DNA of 64,000 bases from Bradyrhizobium sp. SSBR45G (GTDB lineage Bacteria > Pseudomonadota > Alphaproteobacteria > Rhizobiales > Xanthobacteraceae): assembly GCF_030159255.1 (NCBI RefSeq), contig NZ_BSCT01000017.1, positions 92,820 through 156,819 of the forward strand, given 5' to 3'. Under the pieces are notes generated by a model. That model was not told where the DNA came from and ran no database searches. It saw nothing but the letters and a program-made list of their open reading frames with translations. Positions 33,667-42,202 of the stretch are shown in pieces. The position numbers and the translations under genes are program-made. Position 1 is the stretch's first letter. Each line of letters starts with the position of its first letter.

Positions 33667-34863
33667 TTACTTGGCCGCGCAGTCCTTGGAATAGCGGTCG
33701 CCGTAGTTCTCGAACACCTTCTGCACGATCTCGGTCTGGAACTTGCCGTCCGGCCGCTTGGCCACCTTGGTCAGATAGAAGTCCTGGATCGGATAGCCGT
33801 TGGTGTTGAACTTGAAGTTGCCGCGCAGCGAGGCGAAATCGGCCTTCTTCAGCGCTGCGGCCACCTTGTCCTTGTCCGAGAGGTCGCCGCCGACCGCCTT
33901 GACGGCGCTGTCGATCAGCAGCGCGGCGTCATAGGCCTGCATCGCATAGGTGCCGGGCACGGTGTTGTAGGCGGCTTCATAGCCGGCGACGAACTTCTTG
34001 CTCTGCGCATTGTCGAAATTGGGCGCCCAGTTGGCGCCGCCGAACATGCCGACCGCCGCGTCCTGCTGCGCCGGCAGGGTGGATTCGTCGACCGTGAAGG
34101 CGGAGAGCACCGGGACGCTGTCGGCGAGGCCCGCCTGCTTGAACTGCTTGACGAGGTTCACGCCCATGCCGCCGGGCATGAAGGTGAACACAGCGTCCGG
34201 CTTCTGCGAGGAGATCTTGGACAGCTCGGGCTGGAAGTCGAGCGTGTTGAGCGGAACGTAGGATTCCTCGACGATCTCGCCCTTGTAGTCGATCTTGAAG
34301 CCGGCGACGGAATCGCGTCCGGCCTGATAGTTCGGCACCAGCAGGTACATCTTCTTGTAGCCGCGGTCCTGCGCGACCTTGCCGAGAACCGCGTGCACCT
34401 GATCGTTCTGGTACGATGTCACATAGAAATACGGGCTGCACTCCTTGCCGGCATAGCTGGACGGACCGGCATTCGGGCTGATCAGGAACGTCTTGTTCTC
34501 GGTGATCGGGCGGTGGATCGCCTGCAGCATGTTGGAGAAGATCGGGCCGACGACGAAGTCGACCTTGTCGCGCTCGAGCAGGCCCTTGGCCTTGGTGATC
34601 GCAGCGTCGGGCTTCAGCTCGTCGTCGGCGACGACCACCTCGACCTCCTTGCCGCCCATCTTGCCGCCGAGGTCCTTGATCGCGAGATTGAAGCCGTCAC
34701 GGACCTGCCCGCCGAGCGCGGCCGCCGGTCCGGACAGGGTGACGATGACGCCGATCTTGATCTTGTCGGCGGCCAGCGCCGGCTGGGCGAACAGGCTCGC
34801 GGCAATGCCAAGACCTGCACCAAGGCCAGCGCCAAGACCGGCCAGCTTCGAACTCACTTTCAT
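33667..34863 (-). CDS. Periplasmic solute-binding protein, branched-chain amino acid/aromatic acid type
   Basis: A 398-residue exported type I binding protein: signal peptide with glycine-rich core ending at ALAAD, then KIKIGVIVTLSGPAAALGGQ and AKGLLERDKVDFVVGPIFSN. Such LivJ-like proteins in aromatic gene clusters often bind benzoate derivatives. No permease or ATPase genes are in the window, so it must share a transporter encoded elsewhere. ATG 34863 is chosen because a canonical signal peptide follows; the frame's extension to 35013 is not protein-like. A GGGGGAG ribosome site lies upstream. Confidence 0.88.
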   Translation of the reverse strand: MKVSSKLAGLGAGLGAGLGIAASLFAQPALAADKIKIGVIVTLSGPAAALGGQVRDGFNLAIKDLGGKMGGKEVEVVVADDELKPDAAITKAKGLLERDKVDFVVGPIFSNMLQAIHRPITENKTFLISPNAGPSSYAGKECSPYFYVTSYQNDQVHAVLGKVAQDRGYKKMYLLVPNYQAGRDSVAGFKIDYKGEIVEESYVPLNTLDFQPELSKISSQKPDAVFTFMPGGMGVNLVKQFKQAGLADSVPVLSAFTVDESTLPAQQDAAVGMFGGANWAPNFDNAQSKKFVAGYEAAYNTVPGTYAMQAYDAALLIDSAVKAVGGDLSDKDKVAAALKKADFASLRGNFKFNTNGYPIQDFYLTKVAKRPDGKFQTEIVQKVFENYGDRYSKDCAAK

Positions 34864-35032
34864 GACAACTCCCCCGGGATGCGGAAATACAGGTTTATGT
34901 TTTTTGCACCTGATCAGATGCGCGATCAGGCCGCAGCTTGGTCTCAAGCCTAGTCTGATGACGCCCTCAGCCGCAAGCGAGCTGCTGGCGGAAAGGGCGG
35001 TTTCGGCGTGCATGCAAGCGTCGCGCCAATTG

Positions 35033-35053
35033 CTTGAAGGTTAAAGGAATTGC
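35033..35053 (+). promoter_or_regulatory. Weaker operator-like box D upstream of the MarR gene
   Basis: CTTGA-AGGT-TAAAG followed by GAATTGC matches box A at 15 of 21 positions. It lies about 95 bp before the MarR start and 170 bp before the divergent solute-binding protein gene, a fitting place for autoregulation. Confidence 0.4.
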
Positions 35054-35147
35054 CGCCGTTCGTCTTCCGCCGCGATGACGGTACGTTTTTCCTTGCTCCC
35101 GGAAGGTCCAGAAGGTCAAACTCATGAGCCTCGCCTGACGAGGCTGA

Positions 35148-35663
35148 ATGTGCCCAAGTGATTCCGTCATGACGCTGGATTCCGAGACCAAGGCCGTCGA
35201 ACTGCCCGAGGACCATGCCGAGGAGTTGCGGCTGTGGCTGCGCCTTCTCACGTGCACGACGCTGATCGAGGGCGAGATCCGCGGCCGGCTGCGCGAGCGC
35301 TTCGACGTGACCCTGCCGCGTTTCGACCTGATGGCGCAGCTCGACAAGGCGCCGGACGGCATGACGTTGTCCGATGTCTCCAAGCGCATGATGGTGTCGA
35401 ACGGCAACGTCACCGGCCTGGTCGAGCGCCTGGTCGAATCCGGCCATCTGGATCGCCGCACCTCGGATACCGATCGCCGCGTCCAGGTGATCCGCCTGAC
35501 CAAGCTTGGCCGCGCCGAATTCCGCAAGATGGCCGCTGAGCACGAGACCTGGATTGCGGACATTTTCGGCGAGCTCACCGAAAAAGAAGTGCGCGAGCTG
35601 ATGCGGCTGCTCGCCAAGACCAAGGGATCGGCACAGAACGCCGTGAAGCGCCGGCAGGAGTGA
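35148..35663 (+). CDS. MarR-family transcriptional regulator
   Basis: A 171-residue winged-helix protein: N-terminal dimerisation helices, recognition region DVSKRMMVSNGNVTGLVERLV, wing with RRTSDTDRRVQVIRLT, and a C-terminal helix with FGELTEKEVRELMRLLAK. MarR proteins near aromatic-CoA genes (BadR, for example) usually respond to the CoA thioester. ATG 35148 has GAGG 5 bases upstream; ATG 35169 is an alternative without a ribosome site. It is divergent from the solute-binding gene and upstream of the ligase gene, and is the obvious candidate to bind boxes A-D. Confidence 0.88.
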   Translation: MCPSDSVMTLDSETKAVELPEDHAEELRLWLRLLTCTTLIEGEIRGRLRERFDVTLPRFDLMAQLDKAPDGMTLSDVSKRMMVSNGNVTGLVERLVESGHLDRRTSDTDRRVQVIRLTKLGRAEFRKMAAEHETWIADIFGELTEKEVRELMRLLAKTKGSAQNAVKRRQE

Positions 35664-35762
35664 TCCGGGCCTGACAGGTCGCCGCAGGCCGCGCCGCCGC
35701 GCGCGGCAAACGCTCAAACAATTTGCGGGCAGTGCACAATCTTCGGCTCTTGCGTCCAGATG

Positions 35763-35783
35763 TTTTAAGTCTAAAATGTTTAG
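35763..35783 (+). promoter_or_regulatory. Operator-like box C upstream of the 2-aminobenzoate-CoA ligase gene
   Basis: Perfect dyad TTTTA-AGTC-TAAAA, 45 bp before ATG 35829, overlapping a second partial repeat AGTCTAAA / TTTAGGACT. Same motif as boxes A and B at nearly the same distance from the start codon. Confidence 0.6.
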
Positions 35784-35828
35784 GACTGAAACGTGCCGGG
35801 CGTCTTTCCTTTCAGACAGGAGCGTGTG

Positions 35829-37532
35829 ATGGCCACTGCCGCCAGTGTTCAGATCCACGACAAGGCTCAACTTCCGGATGGCGCGAACGCGCACAGCGCC
35901 CATGTCGATACGTTCGCGCAGGATCATCTGCCGCCGCGCGAGCTGTGGCCCGATTTCGTATTCAGCCGGCCCGAATTCCAGTATCCGCCGCGGCTGAACT
36001 GCGTGACGCAGTTCCTGGATCGCTGGGTGGAGGAGGGGCGGGGCGATGCGCCCTGCATCATCAGCACCGAGGTGAGCTACACGTATGGTGAGCTGCAGGT
36101 GCTGGTGAACAGGATCGCAAACGTCCTGGTCGGCAAGCTCGGCCTCGTGCCCGGCGGCCGCGTGCTGCTGCGCTCCGCCAACAATCCGATGATGGTCGCG
36201 ACCTACCTCGCGGCGATCAAGGCGGGCGGCATCGTGGTGGCGACCATGCCGCTGCTGCGCGCCAAGGAGCTGTCCTATCCGATCCAGAAGGCGCAGATCG
36301 CGCTGGCGTTGTGCGACGGCAAGCTCGCCGACGAGATGGAAAAGACCCGCGCAGTCGCGCCGGCGCTGAAGCAGGTCGTGTATTGGGGCAACGGTCAGCC
36401 CGACGCGCTGGAGGCGCTGATTGCGGACGCGAGCCCCGACTTCACTGCGGTCGATACCGCCTCCGACGATCTCTGCCTGATCGCGTTCACCTCGGGCACG
36501 ACCGGCGACCCGAAGGGCACTATGCATTTCCACCGCGACATGCTTGCGGTGTGCGACGGCTATGCCCGCAACGTGCTGCGCGCCAGCCAGAGCGACCGAT
36601 TCATCGGCACGGCGCCGCTCGCCTTCACCTTCGGCTTCGGCGGCGTGCTGTTCCCGATGCATATCGGCGCGTCCTACGTCGTGCTGGAAAAGACGTCGCC
36701 GGACGATCTGCTCGGTGCCATCGAGCGCACCAAGGCGACGATCTGCTTCACCGCGCCGACCGCGTACCGCGCGATGCTGAGCAAGCTTGGTGGACGCGAC
36801 ATCTCCTCGCTGCGCAAATGCGTCTCGGCCGGCGAGACCCTGCCGAAGCCGACCTTCGATGCCTGGCTGAAGGCGACCGGGCTGAAGCTGATGGATGGCA
36901 TCGGCTCGACCGAGATGCTGCATATCTTCATCAGCGCCGTCGAGGACGAGATTCGTCCGGGCGCCACCGGCAAACCGGTGCCGGGCTATGAGGCCAAGAT
37001 AGTCGACGATGAGGGGCGTGACGTGCCGCCGGGCACGATGGGGCGGCTCGCGGTGCGTGGACCGACCGGCTGCCGCTATCTCGCCGACGAGCGCCAGCGC
37101 AAATATGTCCAGAACGGCTGGAACGTCACCGGCGACACCTATGTGATGGATGAGGACGGCTACTTCTGGTACCAGTCCCGCTCCGACGACATGATCGTGT
37201 CGTCGGGCTACAACATCGCCGGCACTGACGTCGAGGCCGCGCTGTTGACGCATCCCGCGGTCGCCGAATGCGGCGTCGTCGGTGCGCCGGACGATGCGCG
37301 CGGCATGGTCGTGAAGGCCTATGTCGTGCTGGCGCCGGGCGTGGAAGGCGCCCCGGCGCTCGTGGCGGAGCTTCAGGAGCATGTCAAACGCGAGATCGCG
37401 CCGTACAAATATCCGCGCGCGATCGAGTTCGTGACGCAGCTGCCCAAGACCGAGACCGGCAAGCTGAAGCGCTTTGCCTTGCGGCAGATCGCGCAAGCGG
37501 CCGCCGCGTCCGCGTCGGGCACGGCCGCGTAG
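35829..37532 (+). CDS. abmG: 2-aminobenzoate-CoA ligase
   Basis: Activates anthranilate to 2-aminobenzoyl-CoA with ATP, the entry step of the block. The 567-residue ANL-family protein has P-loop FTSGTTGDPKGTMHFH, GIGSTEMLHIF, the A7-type VTGDTYVMDEDG and C-terminal catalytic lysine in PKTETGKLKRFAL. The benzoate-CoA ligase-like features (FGFGGVLFPMHIGASYVV, ISAVEDEIRPGATGKPVPGY) support an aromatic acid. AGGAG at 35818-35822 fixes the ATG; an upstream in-frame start is unlikely. Box C lies in its promoter. Benzoate or a related acid cannot be excluded from sequence alone. Confidence 0.87.
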   Translation: MATAASVQIHDKAQLPDGANAHSAHVDTFAQDHLPPRELWPDFVFSRPEFQYPPRLNCVTQFLDRWVEEGRGDAPCIISTEVSYTYGELQVLVNRIANVLVGKLGLVPGGRVLLRSANNPMMVATYLAAIKAGGIVVATMPLLRAKELSYPIQKAQIALALCDGKLADEMEKTRAVAPALKQVVYWGNGQPDALEALIADASPDFTAVDTASDDLCLIAFTSGTTGDPKGTMHFHRDMLAVCDGYARNVLRASQSDRFIGTAPLAFTFGFGGVLFPMHIGASYVVLEKTSPDDLLGAIERTKATICFTAPTAYRAMLSKLGGRDISSLRKCVSAGETLPKPTFDAWLKATGLKLMDGIGSTEMLHIFISAVEDEIRPGATGKPVPGYEAKIVDDEGRDVPPGTMGRLAVRGPTGCRYLADERQRKYVQNGWNVTGDTYVMDEDGYFWYQSRSDDMIVSSGYNIAGTDVEAALLTHPAVAECGVVGAPDDARGMVVKAYVVLAPGVEGAPALVAELQEHVKREIAPYKYPRAIEFVTQLPKTETGKLKRFALRQIAQAAAASASGTAA

Positions 37533-37553
37533 CAGAGACAGGGAGAGACGTTC

Positions 37554-37997
37554 GTGAGCACGACCAAAGCGCCCACGCTGGCCGTGGTGAAGCCGGATGA
37601 GGCAGGCCTGCGCGTGCTGCAGCCGAGCGGCTGGCCGATGCCGAAGGGCTATGCCAACGGCATCAGCGCCGAGGGCCGCATCGTCGTTACCGGCGGCGTG
37701 ATCGGCTGGGATGAGAACGAGAAGCTCGCCGACGGCTTCGTCGCGCAGGTCCGGCAGGCGCTGGCCAACATCGCCGCGATCCTGGCCGAGGGCCAGGCGC
37801 GGCCGGAGCATCTGGTGCGGCTGACCTGGTACGTCGTCGACATGGACGAGTATCTCGGAAACCTGAAGGATCTCGGCAGGATCTATCGCGAGATCTTCGG
37901 CAGCCACTATCCGGCCATGGCGCTGGTGCAGGTTGTCAGGCTGGTCGAGAAGGCGGCACGGGTGGAAATCGAGGCCACGGCGGTGGTGCCGCGCTGA
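37554..37997 (+). CDS. RidA-like protein without the canonical arginine
   Basis: A 147-residue Rid-superfamily protein (GYANGISAEGRIVVTGGVIGWDENE, split functionally; LVEKAARVEIEATAVVP at the C-terminus). At the position of the RidA catalytic arginine (PAR in typical members) it reads YPAMALVQV, so it belongs to one of the subgroups without proven imine deaminase activity. GTG start at 37554 with GGGAGAG upstream, 21 bp after the ligase gene, so co-transcribed. Members of this type recur in 2-aminobenzoyl-CoA clusters; handling of an amino-enone or removal of ammonia is an attractive but unproven role. Confidence 0.83.
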   Translation: MSTTKAPTLAVVKPDEAGLRVLQPSGWPMPKGYANGISAEGRIVVTGGVIGWDENEKLADGFVAQVRQALANIAAILAEGQARPEHLVRLTWYVVDMDEYLGNLKDLGRIYREIFGSHYPAMALVQVVRLVEKAARVEIEATAVVPR

Positions 37998-38027
37998 GGG
38001 CCACGCCGGCACGGAGGTTGCGAGATC

Positions 38028-38318
38028 ATGTCCCGGTTCAGGAACCAGACCCGCCTCCGCGCTTTCTCCTCGATGGCACGCTTGATCTTCAGTGACTCCC
38101 GTGAGCCGGCCGCCGCCGAGGCCTATGACATTGCGCTCGATTTTCTCTGGCGCACTGGCGCCGTGCGCAATGAGGTCGAGACCTACAAGTTCCTCGCGGC
38201 TGAGATTTCCCGCATGGTCGATCGCGGTCAGAGCAGCCGCCTCTGGATGGCCAATCTCGCCATCGCGGCCCATCAGCGCCGCTTCGTCGATGCGGTCGCG
38301 CCGTCCGGCATGGCCTGA
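38028..38318 (+). CDS. Small protein of unknown function
   Basis: A 96-residue, mostly helical and moderately charged protein with no signal peptide or recognised motif, starting 30 bp after the RidA-like gene. The GGAGG upstream (38012-38016) and GC-rich third positions support translation. It may be the last gene of the ligase operon. I cannot assign a family. Confidence 0.55.
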   Translation: MSRFRNQTRLRAFSSMARLIFSDSREPAAAEAYDIALDFLWRTGAVRNEVETYKFLAAEISRMVDRGQSSRLWMANLAIAAHQRRFVDAVAPSGMA

Positions 38319-38484
38319 TCGTTTCAGGTGACGGCAGGCACGGTCGCCACGCGGCGCGCGTCCCGGCATGCGACTTCTCCTCGGAACGCTTGTCTACACC
38401 TGATCTCGATGGCGTCGGCGCGTGCGACCGCGCCATCTCGCGGCGCAGATGCGTCCGAGCTTTGCCGGTCGATCACCCTCTCGA

Positions 38485-38790
38485 CATCGAGGGCGCAGGG
38501 AAGGCCGGGTGTCCACCACACCCGCGGCCCCCGTGCGTGAGAAAGTGCACGGGGCAGGAACCACAGGTGGGCCGAACATTCCGGCCTCCCCTGCGCGATG
38601 TGTTGACGGCTTATACGTGGTCTCCCTGGTGCGCCGGGCTTGTTGGCCACCATCGGTCGGAGCATTCGTCTCTCTCGACCTTGATACCAGCGTCGGGGTA
38701 TCAGGACATCACGACTTCACCGTACGCCACCGCACCACTCGTCCGCGCAAGATGCGCATGATGCAGCGTCGTCCATCGCAGCCTGCCCCA
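38485..38790 (+). repeat. Large dispersed repeat, copy 2
   Basis: Shares ordered blocks with the minus strand of 20955-21340: GGGCGCAGGGAAGGCCGGG, CCACAGGTG, CGGCCTCCCCTGCGCGATG, CCCTGGTGCGCCGG, CTTGTTGGCCACC and GTCCGCGC. Several frames are open across it but encode proline/arginine-rich peptides resembling common spurious bradyrhizobial predictions. In the gap 38319-39069 I see nothing else supported. Confidence 0.6.
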
Positions 38791-39069
38791 CGTATCGTGA
38801 CGACGCGTACGCCCCTCTTCGTTGGGGCAGGTTGAGCGCAAGCATCGTTGTGATTTGCCCGACGGCACAAGGCCCGAACGCTGCGACAAGTTAGCGCGAC
38901 GGGCAGTCACACACGACATCACAGTTCGCAGGCATCTGGCTTCGATAGTCGAACAATTGTGGTCGTCTGATGCGCCTGCTGCCGAACGACGGACTCGGGA
39001 TCGCCATGTCACAGCCACCAACCTGTTCGAGCGTGGCGGCGCAATGGCAAGCGAGAGCAGGGGGCTGAA

Positions 39070-39345
39070 TTGGACTGGAAACTCTTCGTGACGACGGCGC
39101 TGGCTGCCGCCATCGGGGCCGCGGTCGGTGCCTTGGCGCTAGCGACCGCTGGAGGCGGCGGCATCGAGCATCAGGCCGACGCCAAGATGCTGGAGATCGG
39201 CATCGCCATCTTGCGCGAGCCCGCGCGGGTGGACGACGATCCGATGCGGTCCTGGGCGGTCAAGGTGGTGGAGAAGAAGTCGGGCGTGACGTTTACAGAT
39301 CAGCAGCGCGCGGCGTTGTTGAAGCGAGCTGCGGGGGCGAGATAG
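39070..39345 (+). CDS. Small protein with N-terminal membrane segment
   Basis: A 91-residue protein starting with TTG and a single hydrophobic stretch (VTTALAAAIGAAVGALALATAGGGG) near residues 6-30 that could be a signal anchor, followed by a soluble charged tail with LEIGIAILREP and FTDQQRAALLKRA. No family recognised. A GGGGG run 6-10 bases upstream may serve as ribosome site. The orientation and short length are reminiscent of small accessory proteins of integrated elements, but no neighbours support that. Confidence 0.55.
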   Translation: MDWKLFVTTALAAAIGAAVGALALATAGGGGIEHQADAKMLEIGIAILREPARVDDDPMRSWAVKVVEKKSGVTFTDQQRAALLKRAAGAR

Positions 39346-39384
39346 CGTAGTTCTTGGCGCGGAGACGCTGCGAAATTGCAGTGT

Positions 39385-39525
39385 GTAGGGTGGGCAAAGG
39401 CGCGCCCGCTCAGTCATGATGTCCTGCGCTGTCTGAGCGCGCCGTGCCCACCGTTCACGGGGACGGACAGTTGGTGGGCACGCCATCGTGCGGCTTGCGC
39501 CGCGCGATGGCTTTGCCCACCCTAC
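39385..39525. repeat. GTAGGGTGGGCAAAG palindromic repeat, copy 2
   Basis: Starts GTAGGGTGGGCAAAGGCGC and ends GGCTTTGCCCACCCTAC, with internal GTGCCCACC and GGTGGGCAC arms. It abuts, 12 bp away, a copy of the CATTGCGAG repeat. Confidence 0.75.
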
Positions 39526-39537
39526 GGACTGTGACCA

Positions 39538-39619
39538 CGTCATTGCGAGGAGCGCGGCGGCGAAGCAATCCAAAGTCTTGTCTTCATCCCTGGATTGCTT
39601 CGCTGCGCTCGCAATGACG
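39538..39619. repeat. CATTGCGAG palindromic repeat, copy 2
   Basis: CGTCATTGCGAG ... GAAGCAATCCA and TGGATTGCTTCG ... CGCAATGACG arms form an 82-bp hairpin just after the stop of the VWA gene; related to 19323-19398 and 63794-63909. Confidence 0.75.
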
Positions 39620-39634
39620 CGGTGAGAGCGGGGG

Positions 39635-41008
39635 CTACTGATACGCCGACACGATGTCGCTGACCGCGCGCTCCAGCTGCTGGGCTGTCGCGCAGGGGCG
39701 CGCGACGTTGCAGAAGGTCTGGTAGCGCGGCATCTCGGAATCGCCCCAGCCCCAGGTCATGCGCCCTTCCGGATTGAGCCAGACCACGCGCTTGGCGCGC
39801 TCGGAGATCGCCTTCAGGATGTCGGCTCGCGGATCGAGCTTGTTGCTGCGCGCATCGCCGAGCACGATCACCGTGGTCTGCGGCGTCACCGCGGCCATGA
39901 ACTGTTTCTCGAAATCGACCAGCGACGAGCCGTAGTCGGACGAGCCGAAGCCGACCTTGTCCATGATCTCGGCCATCGCCTCCTCGGCCGATTTCTGCTC
40001 CAGGATCTCGCTGACCTCGATCAGATGGCCGGAGAAGGCGAATGAGCGCACGTCGCTGACGACGTCGTGCAGGCTGTGGATCAAGAGCAGGAAGAAATCG
40101 GAGACGCGGGCGACCGAGCCGGAGACGTCGCACAGCGCGACAATCCTTGGGCGGTCGCGGTGCCGGCGCTTCCAGGCGGTGAGGAAGGGCACGCTGCCCC
40201 AGGCGGCGTTGCGGCGGAGCGTGCGGCGGACGTCGAGATGGCCGCGGCGCTGGCGCTTGCGCGGCTTGCTGTAGCGCTCGCGCAGCCGGCGCGCGATCTG
40301 CCGGATCAGCGCCCGCATTTCCGCGACCTGGCGCGGCTCGATGCGCGACAGCTGCGCGTTGCGCAGGATCTCGTGGCGCAGATTCTCGGTTTCCTCGCGG
40401 CCGTACAGCGCAAGCGCCTGCGCGACGGCATCGCGCACCGTGTCGCGCAGGCCGTCGAGCCCGGCCTGCAGCCGCTCGGCCTGCGCCGGATTGCTGTCGG
40501 CCAGCGCGTCCAGATCGTCGCGCAGCCGCTGGATGCCCATCGCCTCCAGCATGCGGCTGGAGAACAGGCCGCGCTGGGTGAAGTAGCGGATCTCGGACAG
40601 GCCGACGGCGCTGGAGGCGTTGGCGATCGCAGCCGAGATGTCGGCCGTGTTCTGCGCCAGCAGCATCTGGGCGAGGGGGCCCAGTTCGGCATTCGTCTGC
40701 TCGCCGGCGTTCTGCGCCGTTTGCGGCGCGCCCTCGGTCGCATTCTGAGCCGCGTCCTGCTGCGCCTCGTCGTGGGCCTCCGATTGCGTTGGATCGACAT
40801 GGGCAAAGAACAGGTCGAAACAGGCGCCGAGCGCCTTCTTCTCGTCCTCGCTCTTCGCCAGGGTCAGCAGCAGGCTGTCGCGCAGGACCGTACGATCGGC
40901 GAAGCCGACGCTGGCGACCGCGCGCATCGCGTCGATGCTCTCGGCCGGCGAGACGTGGACGCCGGCGCCGCGGGCGGCGCGAAAGAAGCGATGCAGGTTC
41001 TCCTGCAT
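39635..41008 (-). CDS. VWA-domain protein, CoxE-like
   Basis: A 457-residue protein with a C-terminal von Willebrand factor A domain whose MIDAS begins ALCDVSGSVARVS, and a helical, acidic/Ala-rich N-terminal half. In carbon monoxide dehydrogenase operons CoxE works with the MoxR-type ATPase CoxD in inserting copper into the active site; many homologues occur with other metalloenzymes. Here it follows the MoxR gene by 6 bp on the minus strand, an obligate-looking pair, but no molybdenum hydroxylase is in the window, so the client protein is unknown. Confidence 0.85.
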   Translation of the reverse strand: MQENLHRFFRAARGAGVHVSPAESIDAMRAVASVGFADRTVLRDSLLLTLAKSEDEKKALGACFDLFFAHVDPTQSEAHDEAQQDAAQNATEGAPQTAQNAGEQTNAELGPLAQMLLAQNTADISAAIANASSAVGLSEIRYFTQRGLFSSRMLEAMGIQRLRDDLDALADSNPAQAERLQAGLDGLRDTVRDAVAQALALYGREETENLRHEILRNAQLSRIEPRQVAEMRALIRQIARRLRERYSKPRKRQRRGHLDVRRTLRRNAAWGSVPFLTAWKRRHRDRPRIVALCDVSGSVARVSDFFLLLIHSLHDVVSDVRSFAFSGHLIEVSEILEQKSAEEAMAEIMDKVGFGSSDYGSSLVDFEKQFMAAVTPQTTVIVLGDARSNKLDPRADILKAISERAKRVVWLNPEGRMTWGWGDSEMPRYQTFCNVARPCATAQQLERAVSDIVSAYQ

Positions 41009-41014
41009 GGCGCC

Positions 41015-41974
41015 TTACCCGAAAATGTTCTGGCGCTGCGCCTTGGCGACGAAGGTCGTCACCTGCGGCAGCGCCACCTCGATGTCGGACTCGTATTTCA
41101 ACAGCACGTTGAGCGTGTCCTTGACCACCTCATGGCCGAGCTCGGCGGCCTGCAACAGCACCAGCACGCGGGCCCAGTCGATGGTCTCGCTGACCGACGG
41201 CTGCTTCTTCAGGTCCAGTGTCCGGATGTCATGGATGAAGGCTATGAGCTGCCGCCGCAGGGTCTGCGAGATGCCGGGCACGCGGCTCTCGACGATGCGC
41301 TCCTCCAGCCGCTGCTCGGGGAAGCCGATGTGCAGATGCAGGCAGCGCCGCTTCAGCGCATCACCGAGATTGCGCTCGGAGTTGGAGGTCAGGATCACAG
41401 TCGGCGGCTTCGCCGCGGCGATGCTGCCGAGCTCGGGGATCGTGACCTGGAAGTCGGACAGGATTTCCAGCAGCAACGACTCGAATTCGGCGTCCGACTT
41501 GTCGATCTCGTCGATCAGCAGCACGCAGCCCTCCGGCTCCAGCAGGGCCTGCAAGAGCGGCCGCGGCTCGACGAATTCCTTGGAGAAGAACACGTCGCCG
41601 AAATCATGCAGCTGGCCGAGCGCGTCATGCAGGGTCTGCGCGCCGCCGAGCACCTCGCCCAGCTTGTCCTTCAGGATCTGGGTGTAGAGCAGCTGCTTGG
41701 CGTATTTCCACTCATACAGCGCCTTGGCCTCGTCCAGCCCCTCATAGCATTGCAGCCGGATCATCTTCAGGCCGCGCCAGGCGGCGATCGCCTTGGCCAG
41801 TTCGGTCTTGCCGACGCCCGCCGGACCCTCGACCAGGATCGGCTTGTCGATCGCCTGCGACAGATACACCGCGGTCGCGATCTGCCGGCTGGCGATATAG
41901 CCCTGCGCGGCAAGGCCGGCTTCGACGGCCTCGATGGCGGTGACGGCTGAGGAGGGGGCCTGCGGATCAGCCAA
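41015..41974 (-). CDS. MoxR-family AAA+ ATPase, CoxD-like
   Basis: A 319-residue AAA+ protein: Walker A VEGPAGVGKTELAKAI, Walker B CVLLIDEIDKSD, sensor 1 in VILTSNSERNLGDALKRRC with the arginine finger region. MoxR ATPases act as chaperones for assembly of metalloenzymes together with VWA partners. It is first of a two-gene operon with the VWA gene. Gap 41975-42202 to the divergent tspO shows no other gene. Confidence 0.88.
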   Translation of the reverse strand: MADPQAPSSAVTAIEAVEAGLAAQGYIASRQIATAVYLSQAIDKPILVEGPAGVGKTELAKAIAAWRGLKMIRLQCYEGLDEAKALYEWKYAKQLLYTQILKDKLGEVLGGAQTLHDALGQLHDFGDVFFSKEFVEPRPLLQALLEPEGCVLLIDEIDKSDAEFESLLLEILSDFQVTIPELGSIAAAKPPTVILTSNSERNLGDALKRRCLHLHIGFPEQRLEERIVESRVPGISQTLRRQLIAFIHDIRTLDLKKQPSVSETIDWARVLVLLQAAELGHEVVKDTLNVLLKYESDIEVALPQVTTFVAKAQRQNIFG

Positions 41975-42202
41975 CGATCGAACTCCGGTTGATTGCGGGA
42001 TCCGAAGCGAGAGCGATCGGCGTTCCGGTCCCTGGTGTGGCCGTCAGGCGAAAACCCTGACATTTGCTGGCGTTGTGTTATGTCCTGGCTACGCGCCCGG
42101 CAAACCCTTGTCCAGTGCGTGCGCGGGTACCGGGCGGCATGGCTGCCTCTCGCCGGCGGATCAGCCAGGAAGACCCACCGACCACATTACGCCGAGCGGA
42201 AT

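Noticed and set aside
34864..35013. N-terminal extension of the solute-binding protein
   Set aside because: A canonical signal peptide starts at 34863; the upstream residues have no export or family features.
38390..38761. Apparent 120-residue protein within the 38.4-38.8 kb gap
   Set aside because: It falls in a dispersed repeat that has a related copy at 21 kb; overlapping frames are equally open and the peptide resembles widespread spurious predictions.
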